64,000 nt of DNA, from positions 11,976,109 through 12,040,108 of the forward strand of contig CM072165.1 of assembly GCA_036850595.1 (NCBI GenBank), in the 5' to 3' direction. The notes below the pieces were generated by a model. It had not been told where the DNA came from. It worked only from the letters and a program-made list of their open reading frames with translations, and did no database searches. The translations under genes were made by a program, and so were the position numbers. Below are positions 29,801-40,700 of this stretch, in pieces. The DNA comes from Rhyacichthys aspro (Eukaryota; Chordata; Actinopteri; Gobiiformes; Rhyacichthyidae). Positions within the stretch are counted from its first letter, which is position 1; each line of letters begins with the position of its first letter.

Positions 29801-32800
29801 ATTGTAAACTAGGCTGTCAGTCGATCAGGTTTAGCCTGTCCGCAAGACAACGCCTGACAACCTCTTCACCGACAGCTACTGAAGGACACGTGCGCTGCGT
29901 CCATGTGACCACCAGCTCTGTGTGTGTTCCACTGCAGAATCACACCCGAGTTTTATTTGTCACAAGCAGAATACAGCTGTTCGTAGAGTGCAGATGTGTG
30001 CCCCAGCTTCATTAAAACAGAGACTTTAATCATTCACTCTCTTCAGTTGGAGGAATTAATTGTCTGTAATGCAATGTGTTTGTTGGATTGTTTGTTATGA
30101 CACATCATCACCATAGGGGATTAAAGTGAGGGTGCCCTAGTCAACATAATAGTTTAAATCCTCTTTCCCACCTGCCCAAAATCTGCTTAATCTGCCTAAA
30201 AATCGAGCTTTTGACAAAGTGGAGACTGCAACAATTCAAGACCTAGATCACCTAACTCTGCAAGACACCGCTATTTAATGGCTGATCAACAAACAGTATG
30301 GCAAAACATAATAAAGTCACATTACAATATTTATTTATACTGTGCAATTGAAAGTCCTTCATCTTCTGTATCATAATAAAGACATAAAAAATAAAGTCAG
30401 ATATAATTCTACGCATTGGCCAAAAACAATAAAATCTACGCTAAACATAGGAGATCCTCTGAGGCCAGCTTATGACAAAAATAAAATGATGTAATGTGAA
30501 TGATGAGCTTTTCAGCACTGTCTGAATAATATACAGCTTTTCAAACAAGACGCCCAAAAAATTGACAAAACACAGAAAATTAAATTCTGTCAAGCCAGGT
30601 CTTCCTCTTGTAGTACCTCTTGTACTATTCTCTCTGTGTTCTCACTGCGAGTGGCGCTACATTAGGTCACCAACATAACCCCTGCACTGATAACAAGGTG
30701 AGGCGTTTCAGTACAGAACTAACTTCAGTTGTCACAGCCAATATAAACATTGCATTTTTATACAGCAATATTATCAAAAATAAACTTATTTTCCATCCTG
30801 GTAGACAGTATTGGTATTAGTTTATTCTTGCTTCACCTTCAACTGTTACTGCCTTGCTATTACTACAAAATCACATAAGAAGTTTAATAGGAAAAAGTTA
30901 GTAGGGTACATGGTTTGCTCCGAAAAACCCAGAGTGAGTTAAAAATGCATTTTTGCCAACTTTGTTAGGTTCCTGTGCTTTTAACCTTATAAAAATGCTA
31001 TTTATAAATTACTTATGTAGTAAAGCAGTATTTTAGCCAGTAACACAACAAATGAGTCAGGTCTAATGATAGCTTTTCTTACAATTTAACAAGCTAAATG
31101 CTATATGCAAAATAACTGGCAATAAATATTAATGTTAAATACTAATGGAGCCTGAAGAAATAGACAAGGACAAAGACACAAGTCCAGTTAAATGGCTTAA
31201 TCAAACTAAGGGGTACTAAGTTGTGCGTAAAACATACAAAATGTTAAACCAATGTCACAGAATGACGCTAAGCTAATACATAGGGCAGCCGCAAACTTAA
31301 TTTGGTACATTCACTGTACGTTTTTAAATACCCTCTCAAAATAGTCTAACTTACTTATTCAATCTTAACAGGCAAGTGACAAGAGCGAGGTGAAGACTGA
31401 TCTGGTGTAATGTGTGCCGACTGTGGGGCTCAGCTGTGGGTGTCTGTCGTTACAGGGGACAGCTGTGCCTGTTGACATTTCAGAGGCTATCACACGGTCG
31501 TCTGTAAGAGCGCCTCTAGGACCCACACGCCACACTAATACGACCTTTGCTTGTAGCCGTAAAGGGAATCCCACTTCAAGGACAGCCTTCTATTCTTCCC
31601 GCAGACAAGAAGCAGAGATCCCCTCCAGCAGTAAGGTAGAAATGTAAGCAGAGTGTGGCGCTAAGTCAGTAAATGATGGTGTTTAAAAAGGTCAGATGTA
31701 AAACTTGAAGGAAAGCCGTGTGTAAAATCACTCCTCTAGCTTTGAGTGCGGTTTTTGGAGCCAGTTAATATTTAGTTTAAGTTAATATTTAGGGCGATTA
31801 CTTGTTTAACTAGTTGGGCACTGGAGCTGAAAGGTTGAGAAAGACTTCATTACATCCGATGAACTTTTATAGCAGAGCTAGAATGTGACTGACTACTCTT
31901 TATATTCTGATTACATAATGTTTTTGTACTCATTGTTCAGGTTAGGACTCACTGTCTCTTACTTACTTTTATTGGGCTTTACTAACCTCATAAAATACTT
32001 GCCATATAGCATACCATACCATATAGAGTAATACAAAATGGAACAAAATAAGGTTGTTTTCATTTTTCTGGAGGCATGTAACCTCAGAGCACAGTGGATG
32101 GAGCCATTTCAGTTTCTATACTTCCTGTTCCTACAAGACCATGCCTAGACAAAATGAGTACTGCTGGAAACAAAGCACAATCATGTTTCTTTATGAGTAA
32201 GTGTACTTGCATGAAGTGTTGCAGACATTTACGAACTAAACTGATTTTGTTTCAGTTTTAAAAGTGAAATCACCATCTATTTCCACTGGGTTTCTTCACA
32301 GACAACAGCATTCTGATTCCTGTGATTCTTAATGAACCTGTTGTGTTGGTTCAGCTTGCTAAGCCATAAATGAAACTAGATATTTTTAAAAAAAATCTAA
32401 TATTGCAGTAAAGGGGCACTGTGTAACTTTTAGCCCAAAAATATATTCTCAAAATCATGAGATGGTTCTTAGACATGAAATCGGTAGAATCATCTTAGCT
32501 CACTGACACAGTACCCTCAGCTGGACAGAAATCTGCAATGTAACCTTCCTGTCGCTTGGACAAGGACTTATCGTGAGAGATTATGTGAGGGACACACTTT
32601 ACAGCACTCAAATAGAGGGTGCAAAAATAGGCTAATACACTGGACCCTAGCAGAGTCGTATTAAAAAAATAATACTCAAATGACCCAAAGATATGTTTTT
32701 GTCATCCAAACTTGGACGTTTAAAAGTGTATGATCTCCACTTGTAAACAGATGACGACAGTGAAAATGGCCCCGCTGTTGTAACAACATTGAGAGTCTAT

Positions 32801-35141
32801 AGAGAGATCTGTGCCCTCTAAAAGTTATTCAGTGCCGTTTTAAGTGAAGACTACTCAGTTCCAATGGTTTTAAATGAACTAAACTGATTATGTTAAGTCA
32901 ACTAAAGTCTTGGTTTGAGCCTTATGCCTGAAAAGAAAGATATTTTTTTAAAAGAAGAAAAAAAATAAATACAATATTTCAAGTATCATTACTGCAATAG
33001 TCAACTAGATTCAGGCTTATCATATCTTTCCTTACAACAATTAAGACTACAGAATAGACACATTGGGACTGATTGTGTCAACGAAAGCCTCAGCTAAAGT
33101 TCGAACTAGATATTTTAGAAGAAGAAGAAAGACAAACCTAGTATTCCAAGTCAAATTCCTGCTACAACATTTAACTAAATTAAGTTTGATATTTATCATA
33201 TCATATTTTAATGCTGTACACAGTCACTTAACACAATAATGTTAGAACTACTCAATTCTTATGTTGAAGAAAGAACTAATAATGATTGTTTTGGGTCAAC
33301 TAAAGCTTCGGCTTAAGTCATAAGCTTCAGCAGAACTAGATACTTTAAGCCTAGCCAACAAGGATGTGGAATAAGCCAGAGAAGGGGAGAGAAGCCAACT
33401 GACAGAAGATCGATGTGCCGATATATTCACAGCTCACATCTGGAAGCCTTTAAGGCCAGATCTTTCCAATTTCCTCCACTGAGGTTCCCTGCTCTCTGAA
33501 TAAAAAGAAGCCAGATATGAAAAGACATGCCTAATGGACAACATATAACCCAATGACATTTACAAAAAACAAACTAGATACATTATGCAACCTATCCCAA
33601 TGATGAAGTGTTACTGAAACGTCGGTCCACACCGTTCATTAGCTGGCCCAAACAAAGCATGTGTGTGTATCCCCTTTCCAGCCTGGTGTGACAAAGAATC
33701 GATGCTGTATGTTTGTCCACTATTGGCTGGACTGTGGTTGTGTTTACTGAGGACACTGAAAACAACACTGTGTCTGAGAATGAATGGCAGGATGACAAGT
33801 TCCAGCCAAGCTCACCGAACAGGATCCCCTATTTAGCAATGCAAGTCATCCACTGCTAGCCAACACATTAAGACAGCACACACAACAACAAGGACAAGGT
33901 TTCTTCGAAAGTATTTCAGGTGCAAAGGGCAAGCAAATGAAAAAGGAGCAGTGGGAACTGATTCAGCAAGGTGTTTACTGTGGTTTACTGAACAGAGCGG
34001 CGTTAGAATTGATTCTACACCAGGTTTCACAATGTTTCTACTAATGTTAGCAGTTATCACCAAAAGAACAACATTTAAAATGATCACCAGTGTCAAAATT
34101 GATGCTCAACATGTTTCTGAGCAGTCGTAACATGCTTTTACACTGTTTATTACAGCAGTAGTTAATGATATTTCCATTTTACTGACAGTAACTACACAAT
34201 GCCAGTTCTTTCACACCAAAACATTAACTTTTGGGAAATGTTAAATTCACTTTTTTTATGTTGTATTGATTATGTTTGATAACTTTGATAACAATATAAG
34301 CCGGGTCCAAACTCCAAAGTTAAGTAATAGTTTCAAAAAGTTACATTAAAAATACACATAGCTGACACAAGTTTGAAATAATAACAGAATATCCAAAAGC
34401 CATCACAGCCCAAGGCTTGTGTAAACACACCTATGCTATTCAATCTTTAGCCAAGTCATGTTCAAACCAAATTCCACATGAAAACCAAGCTATCTTTGTA
34501 TCCTTTGCTCTAAACACTGAAAATACCAACTTCGAAGCAATTCTGTATCTCAAAGCAGCAGCAGCAGTAGTTCTGTACTCCAAAGTAGCTACTAGTTTAA
34601 CACAGTCACAGAAGTTAGCTAGCTATGGCTAATAAACGTCTTCTTAGCTTGTTTAGAGTAAGACACATGCCAAAGTGGTGACAGAAAGAGCATGTAGAAA
34701 TCGGGACATTGCAAAAATAATGGTGACACAGGGGAAGGTTAGTGTGACGTCTCCTGGAGGGGTACAAACAGTCCTCCGCAACTTTGTTACCGTAGCACTC
34801 CGACTGCTATCACAGCCATCCAGCAGCTCCTGAACGTTGCGCAAACTACTGAACATATACTATTTTAAATCACTGACATTGCCCAAGAGTGAGCAATGAA
34901 GAAAACACACACGGACAGAAATGAAATCGAGGCGGAGGCTGGCAAAAGGTCCAACCGGACGACTCCACCAGCACCACGAACAAATAAAGCTAGCTTTTCC
35001 CCGTCAAACCCGCGTCAAAATAACACATTCAGTTGCTAATAAAAGCAAAAAGCGGGAGTTTGTAAGCGAACCCCGAAATGCGAGCTTACCCTCTAAAAGC
35101 CTGGAAATTAGCGAGTCCACGTCCAACTCCCCCTCCGCCAT
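14891..35141 (-). CDS. ppp1cb: Serine/threonine protein phosphatase PP1-beta catalytic subunit, 8 coding exons
   Basis: Metallo-phosphatase catalytic subunit that works in holoenzymes such as myosin phosphatase. Exons in transcription order: 35141-35090, 21709-21578, 20575-20345, 18832-18728, 18565-18494, 17116-16965, 16201-16067, 14995-14891. Together they give exactly 327 aa, the length of human PP1-beta, with all borders GT-AG. Visible motifs: GDIHG (metal ligands D63 and H65), GDYVDRG (D91), LRGNHE (N123), CCHGG (H172), RAHQ (H247) and [11 protein letters not shown]. Isoform call: the N terminus [36 protein letters not shown], and the C-terminal [15 protein letters not shown]...[12 protein letters not shown] are beta-type, unlike PP1-alpha or gamma. 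The TPPR C-terminal phosphorylation motif is kept. The first intron is 13.4 kb; the others are 0.2-2.3 kb. Whether this is ppp1cb itself or a fish-specific duplicate (ppp1cb-like) cannot be settled from one window. Confidence 0.95.
17985..18215. repeat. Dispersed teleost repeat in PP1-beta intron
   Basis: Starts attagattcaactttatcat and contains gcgaaatgcagtttagcat, a sequence type commonly scattered in teleost genomes. It passes into a tatacagta-rich stretch. It lies in the intron between the exons at 18494-18565 and 16965-17116. The family name is not assigned. Confidence 0.5.
19550..19815. repeat. Partial copy of the ~430-bp repeat also present at 32410-32840
   Basis: Shares in the same order: cttcctgtcrctygkayrag / ggacttatcg (19565-19610), ttgaccctagcrgagt (19655-19670) and an agagarggatctg block (~19775-19795) with the copy at 32526-32830. 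It lies in a PP1-beta intron. Confidence 0.5.
22361..22818. repeat. Imperfect (GTA/GCA)n trinucleotide array
   Basis: Long run of GTA, GCA, TTA and GAA triplets on the plus strand. A higher-order unit is visible: agcattagctgtagaagcat begins at 22414 and again at 22509, a 95-bp period. The long valine/alanine-rich ORF through it is a repeat artefact. Confidence 0.85.
23815..24191 (-). repeat. MITE-like repeat, copy 3
   Basis: Opens cggctgcacaatatatatcg and ends tcaatgttgtgcagtcct. Internal ttagttttgatttgaccagt matches copy 6. It lies in PP1-beta intron 1. Confidence 0.65.
24278..24460 (-). repeat. MITE-like repeat, copy 4 (partial)
   Basis: Opens tagggctatgcaataaatca. It shares the gcaataacattat...gtctcgaatgtgacgg block with copy 5. 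It starts ~90 bp after copy 3. Confidence 0.5.
28505..28822 (-). repeat. MITE-like repeat, copy 5
   Basis: Contains gcaataacattatggtcttc and ends ccaatattgtgcagccctaa. It is the reverse complement of the 43820 copy over most of its length. Confidence 0.65.
32300..33370. repeat. Degenerate tandem array, unit ~200 bp
   Basis: Related units start at about 32846, 33044 and 33245; each carries versions of actactcaatt, gtcaactaaag, aactagatattttaa and, in the first two, an attccaagtc-like block followed by ttatcatatc. A fourth related piece lies at ~32300-32408, before an inserted repeat. Divergence is high, so the boundaries are approximate. Confidence 0.5.
32410..32840. repeat. ~430-bp dispersed repeat inserted in the tandem array
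   Basis: Opens aaaggggcactgtgtaactt. Its later part is colinear with 19550-19815. It separates two pieces of the ~200-bp tandem unit, which suggests that it inserted into the array. Confidence 0.5.
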
Positions 35142-35300
35142 TTCTGAAACGAAGAGCTCTGCCCGCCGCCGCAGTCTGGAGCAGGCAGAGCAGGCACCGC
35201 CTCACCACCACCACCGCCACAGCCGCACCGGAACGCACCGCCAGCCTCCTCCCAGTGACGCGCTGCCCTTTTACGGAGACTCTAGTGTCTGCATGATGAA
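35142..35300 (-). promoter_or_regulatory. ppp1cb: 5' UTR and probable promoter of the PP1-beta gene
   Basis: CpG-richer than its surroundings (gcccgccgccgcag, gacgcgctgc), directly upstream of the start codon on the minus strand. This is typical of a housekeeping promoter. The transcription start is not resolved. Confidence 0.5.
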
Positions 35301-37560
35301 AGTTTACACATAATTACACTCTCATAAAAGGTTAGGGACAATTGTTATTAAGTTTTCTTAATAGGTCTTATTGAGTTAAGTAGCTAATTAAAGGCGTAGT
35401 AGGAGTTGGACAACAAAATTAGCAAACTTTGTCCCATAGCGCAGTCTCCCTTTTAACAGTATATTAGCTTTGTAAATGGCGCCCCTTCTATGTATCCAAA
35501 GGTGTTAAATTGTGAAATACACACAATTTAAACATTATTCTACTCTGGGGTGGAATAAAAGGAATGTCTGCTGTGTAAAAAGTTAGTTTATTTTAATAAA
35601 AATGTATGTTTTGTCCTTAAACTATTATCAACCAGAGATAAACTGTGTATCACTAATTAGCACTATTAGCTAGTGGGCAATTGTTGTAAAGTGGGCTGTC
35701 TAATTTAGTAGGCTATGTAAACTGAGCTTCTAATTCACATGCACTTGTACTCATATTGTTTATAGCTTCTTTTCTGCTTTATGTTTGTGTTTTACCCCAT
35801 AAGCCTACCCTTTCCTTCAGAATACCACAAAACAGCAATGACATTTTACAAGTTAGCTGTCTGAGACAACTGCTTCAAACTCACTCATTGTGTATCATGA
35901 ATAAATGATGTAAAAGGTGTTGATTTGACAAGATGTTCCTGAATTTGAGTCGAAATATGTTTATGATTGGAGGTGAGGATATGTATTTTAGGGTTAAAAG
36001 TTGTATAGTGTCCATTTAAATCCTGGTAAAGTAGCTAAATATTTAGGCTAAAGTTACAGTCACAATTCCAGATAGGCCTAGAAAATGGCTAACTCTGCAA
36101 TTGATTATATATATTAGATATAATAGATATTGTTTAGTAATATTTATTTATATTTTCATTTTACAAAGAATGTGAGCAAAACACTATTTTCACTAACAAC
36201 CGAGAATGCCCGATGTTTGGGCCTGGGGTGCCCTCTTCTGGTCACAATGTGTTCCAGCAGCTTCTATGACATAAAAAAAAAACTTCAGAAAGCTTTTTAT
36301 GGGCAATATAATGTAGTATTTTCCGGGCCTTGGATGAGAATGTAACTTTAACGAAAAGTGATACAAAATGCTAACCATCAGCATCAGAATTCTGACGCAA
36401 GGGCCGCTCACAGAAGGACTGGAGACATAAACCGGAGGTAATCAGAGACAGGACAAAGGTTAAAACTCCAGAAGTTCCAGTCAGTGACTCAGGCCTGGAG
36501 TTATGGCACTGCCTCTCCCACTCACAACTTTATTTGTGCCTTTTAAGTGCGTCATCTGGGTATTTCCGCACTGTTTGGAGTGGGTGGAGGCGCGCTGCAC
36601 TGCAGAGGCAAAGAGCGACGTGCGGAGGAGTCAACACAAATAAGGACAACACGGGAAACTGATCACTTTAGATTTCAAAATAAAAGTGTTTAGTGTTAAG
36701 GTTTTACTGTTATAATAAAGTGGGCCTACAATAAGATTTTTGCATCTTTGTTTTTCTTAAGCGGTAGTAACTGTATGTGGTAATAAAACTGCTATGCCTT
36801 ACACAGTAGCCTATGTTGGTTAAAAGTTTTGCTTCTGTCAGGTCATTCAAATAAAATGTCATCAAATCAGATCATGAGTCTGTAACCAGGACATTTAAAT
36901 TTGTCCTGGAATAACACAAGTAAAAGCGGTTCTAGGTCTGAACAAACCATACCAGGATCCAACTCAAATTTGGAGGAAACACCAAAAGTTTGATGTAATG
37001 TTAAAAGTACAAGTCCTAACTGGGCCTCAATTCTGTATATGGCTAGGGTGACTTTAATCTGATGTAAACTGCCAAACTAATAGTCTAAACACAGTCATAA
37101 AAATGTACAAAACATATCAATCTCAACGTAGTCTTCCAGTGACAGATAACACCATCAGTTTATCCATTTGCCTACAATTGTTTTGCTTTACCTTTACAGA
37201 AAACACTGTATAAAATAAGAAAAAGTAAAAATAAAGACTATACAAGGTTTCCACAAATTACACTGGGCTAATTTAGGTTTAAATCATTGACGGTATAAAG
37301 GCCCTTTTTACCATCAATAGTTTAAATCAAGCAATATCTAATGTTTTTAACCCAACTCACAATACAATGTAGGGCTGACGTTTGCATCCAATAACTTGAA
37401 AATAACTTCTTAGCCTCCTCTGATTTTTTTTTGCTTCATTGCTCATTAAATGTTTAAAAAAGTGCTTCTACATCCAGAAATAGCTAGGCGTAAGCTAGAT
37501 GTATTTTTGCTTTGCATTCACCGGAAACGCTTGTTACCATTTCCGGTAACTTTACTAAGC
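35301..37560. other. Intergenic spacer between divergent PP1-beta and rela
   Basis: About 2.3 kb of mostly AT-rich sequence without a recognisable gene. A short CpG-bearing patch (~36540-36640) may be regulatory. Nothing else is identified. Confidence 0.5.
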
Positions 37561-37572
37561 GATCTCAGCTGT

Positions 37573-37585
37573 GGGCGGAGCCAAT
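37573..37585 (+). promoter_or_regulatory. rela: GC box and CCAAT box of the rela promoter
   Basis: gggcgg at 37573-37578 followed by CCAAT at 37581-37585, ~120 bp before the rela start codon. ETS-like ccggaa/ttccgg motifs lie at ~37520-37545. This fits a TATA-less constitutive promoter. Confidence 0.5.
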
Positions 37586-37700
37586 GTGGCGACGGAACAG
37601 CTCTGTCAAGAAACTTTTTTACACTTCACTCGTCGTGTTTGCAGCGCTGTATTGACTAAAACAACAACATTTACCGTTGCTGTCGAAGAGGGAGAGCGCC

Positions 37701-40700
37701 ATGGCGGGTGAGTTTAGCGGCAGCTGACATTTCCTCGGTCTGTTTTCCCACTTGACTTAAATAACTCGGACTGACACTTGTACAGGGAGTTGTTTTGCGC
37801 TCAGGGGAAAGCCCCGCTATCACTGCGCTAACAGGAGGAGGACAGTAAGCTAACGTTAGCACAGGACAAAGTAAACCCTGAATGCTATTGACCTACCCTC
37901 AAAACTACATATTTTCCTGCATCTTAGACAACGCCCTATTAAAACTTTCCAGCTCAGTGTAACATTTAGCGTTGCGTGCATTAGTGACACCCATCTCACC
38001 TGGTTTAGCTCCACGCTGTGTATAACCGCCCACTCGTGTTTAGTTAGACGGAAATGACATGACTTGTATACAGAATCCTTGAAGGCAGAGTTGTTTCTTT
38101 GTCAGCAGTTTTTGCCATTTGGCTTTTGAACGTTTAATTTCGATATAACTTGTCCTTCAGAAATGGACACAAAAAAATGACCCAATATAGAACAAAGCTA
38201 ATGAAATCCATGTCCGGACATATCAACCCACTTGTATCATGTCTTCACTACAGATTTGCTAAGTTCTGTGTTGATCCAAGCTCTCTTTTTTTCTCTTTAG
38301 CCTGTCGAAAACGAGCTTCTGTATAGAAATACTGTGTATAGATGATTTATTCGGACTTCCAAAAATAGCATTTAAATCTCTAAACTGTGCAAATGTACTA
38401 TCTGCTGCATAAAGACTGTTATTGTCAAAGAGATGAAATATTGTGGTAAAAAGAATTTGTATCTACACTCAAGGGCCAAGTCGTTTAGCCAAGTATTTTA
38501 TAATGGAGTTATTACTCACTATACAAGTATTAAGATTGAACAGACTGGATAAATGATTATAATCCCCATACATCACTCCAAACAGACTAGACCTTAGAAA
38601 AGAGAGTAATCACACAACATAGTGTTCAGTTTCAGTTTCACAGCATCCAGGATGTGGACATTTCACTGCAGATTAAATGTTTTGTCTAGTCATTCACATA
38701 ACTAATCCGTGTTCTAATGTGAACACTGAAGAAAGCAACAATAACAAAGACCAGTGCATTATTACTATTAATAATAATAATAGTGTTTAATTTTCCCCCA
38801 CACAGTTTTCCACAATCAACATCAGCTAATCATTTATCAGAGAAATGTGAAGATTGTTGGTCTGAAGTGGAACGAGGAAGTGAACTTTAATCGGCCTGTT
38901 TCACATTTAGCTAGTAATGGGAAATATTATTTATGTTGGTGTCTGGCTAACATCCAGTGGCAAAAGTTCCGACTCCAATTCCACACTTCACTCTCCTCCA
39001 TTTCAGAGAATGCAATCTGCTACGGTAGCCCTGCAGGGACATTAAGGGGAAATAAGTCTAATGGTGATTTCACTCAAAAAAAATGTTTAATCAGTTTAAT
39101 AATTTAATTCAATACCCTAAAGCTTCATTCAAAACAAACGTCTAACCGATTCTTACGTACAAGTATGGGTTCTAAGTTCAGATTTTTACTAGCATTCTAA
39201 TAATTACCCAGCCCTACTCAGGTGAATAATGGGTGTGATTAAAAAGTCCTTTCTCATTTTGGTCTGGTGAGGAAGCGGGCATGTTTCAACTTGGAAGGAA
39301 TCCTACTTTTCTCTGCACCCAGCCAGTCGTGCTAGTCTGGGAGGAGCTCGGACCACCTCATCTTGTGTCACGCTTTGGCCTCTTTATCCAAACCTGAACA
39401 ATTGCACTCCAAAGCGAGGCACCTGAAACTCAAAACCCGCCCGCTATGCATACAAGTATCCCCAATCAAAACACTCCGCAGCAATCTCGGATATTACAAC
39501 CCAGCCCTGTCTTTGTTTGCCCACCTCTGTTGTTCTTCATTTGAGCGCGGCTGAATGATAACTAATTATGTTTTTCCACTGGGAAATGCTTGTAGCTTAG
39601 CGCTCTTTGACCTCCTTGGACGCTTCTCTGTCTGGTACATTTCCACCCAGGGCAGGCCGCAAATGACAAACTCTTACTAAAACCACAAATATGTGCTGAA
39701 GCAGTTTTTGGGTTTGTGTCATCCGTACTGCCACCGTGTGCTATATCCGCCACTATTTTTACAAAACAAACTTTTTTTTCTATCTTCACAGGCTTGTATA
39801 ATTCATGGGGATTGGCCCCACTCAATCCAGGTAAGAGACACTTTCCCATAAAACTGTTTCATGAATGAGTAACTCCACAGACTTTTCATGTGTAAACATT
39901 GGTGCTAATGCTTCTTCACTTAGCAAAAGTAAACAATAAGCACTAGCCAGCCGCTGTTTCACAATGTTGACACTTGGTTTGTTATTATCTTCCAAGAGCC
40001 TGTGACACTGTTTCCCGCACATTGCGCCCATGTCTATTGATTTTTTTTGTGCTGTGGTTCTAATCCTTCTTTGTTTGTCAATGTTCAGTCCAGTCAGTAA
40101 AACCCTACATAGAAATCATCGAGCAGCCCAAACAAAGAGGAATGAGATTCAGATACAAGTGTGAAGGAAGATCCGCCGGCAGCATCCCGGGAGAGAAGAG
40201 TAACGACACCACTAAGACACACCCCGCTATTAAGGTACGTTAAGGGTGTCTTTTGTTAATGGGCATGGCTACTGCACAAGAGTGGTTCGTAGAATAAACA
40301 CAGTACATGGAAAGAAACAAAAGATTTCTAAGAATACTGTGTAAGTAAAACAAGCCACTTTAAATGGAAGGAAGTGCAATGAGGATTTTGGCAAATGGCT
40401 ACTGACTCACTACATGTGTGTGCTGTCAGTGAGGGGGTAGAGAACATAAGCGAGTAGCTTGATGATAAGCAGTTGAAAGAACATGAAGGACACAGAGTTA
40501 AACGCGGATGGTTTCAAGGCCTGGGCTTCCCTTTTCAAGGACTGTTAAACCGAGATCTGCCTGATGAGATTAGCATACACATTACCAAAGCTGCAAAACC
40601 AACATTTAGATAAAATGTACATCACCTTTATAGACATTATACAAGTGCATATTTAGTAACATAAGTTAAGTAACATAAGTAACAATTGAACATTGACTCT

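Larger units (their letters stand above)
21710..35089 (-). other. ppp1cb: PP1-beta intron 1 (13.4 kb), repeat-rich
   Basis: Lies between the start-codon exon and exon 2. It holds a trinucleotide-type array (22361-22818), three MITE-like copies (23815-24191, 24278-24460, 28505-28822), poly(A) tracts near 24759 and 26514, a degenerate ~200-bp tandem array (32300-33370) and a ~430-bp repeat (32410-32840). No ORF in it resembles a known protein. GC-richer islands at about 24480-24980, 28150-28430, 29040-29260 and 31420-31640 stand out from the AT-rich background. Confidence 0.7.

Noticed and set aside
14891..35141. Calling the phosphatase PP1-alpha (ppp1ca) because human PPP1CA is on 11q13
   Set aside because: Both termini and [19 protein letters not shown] are beta-specific, and the length is 327 aa, not 330.
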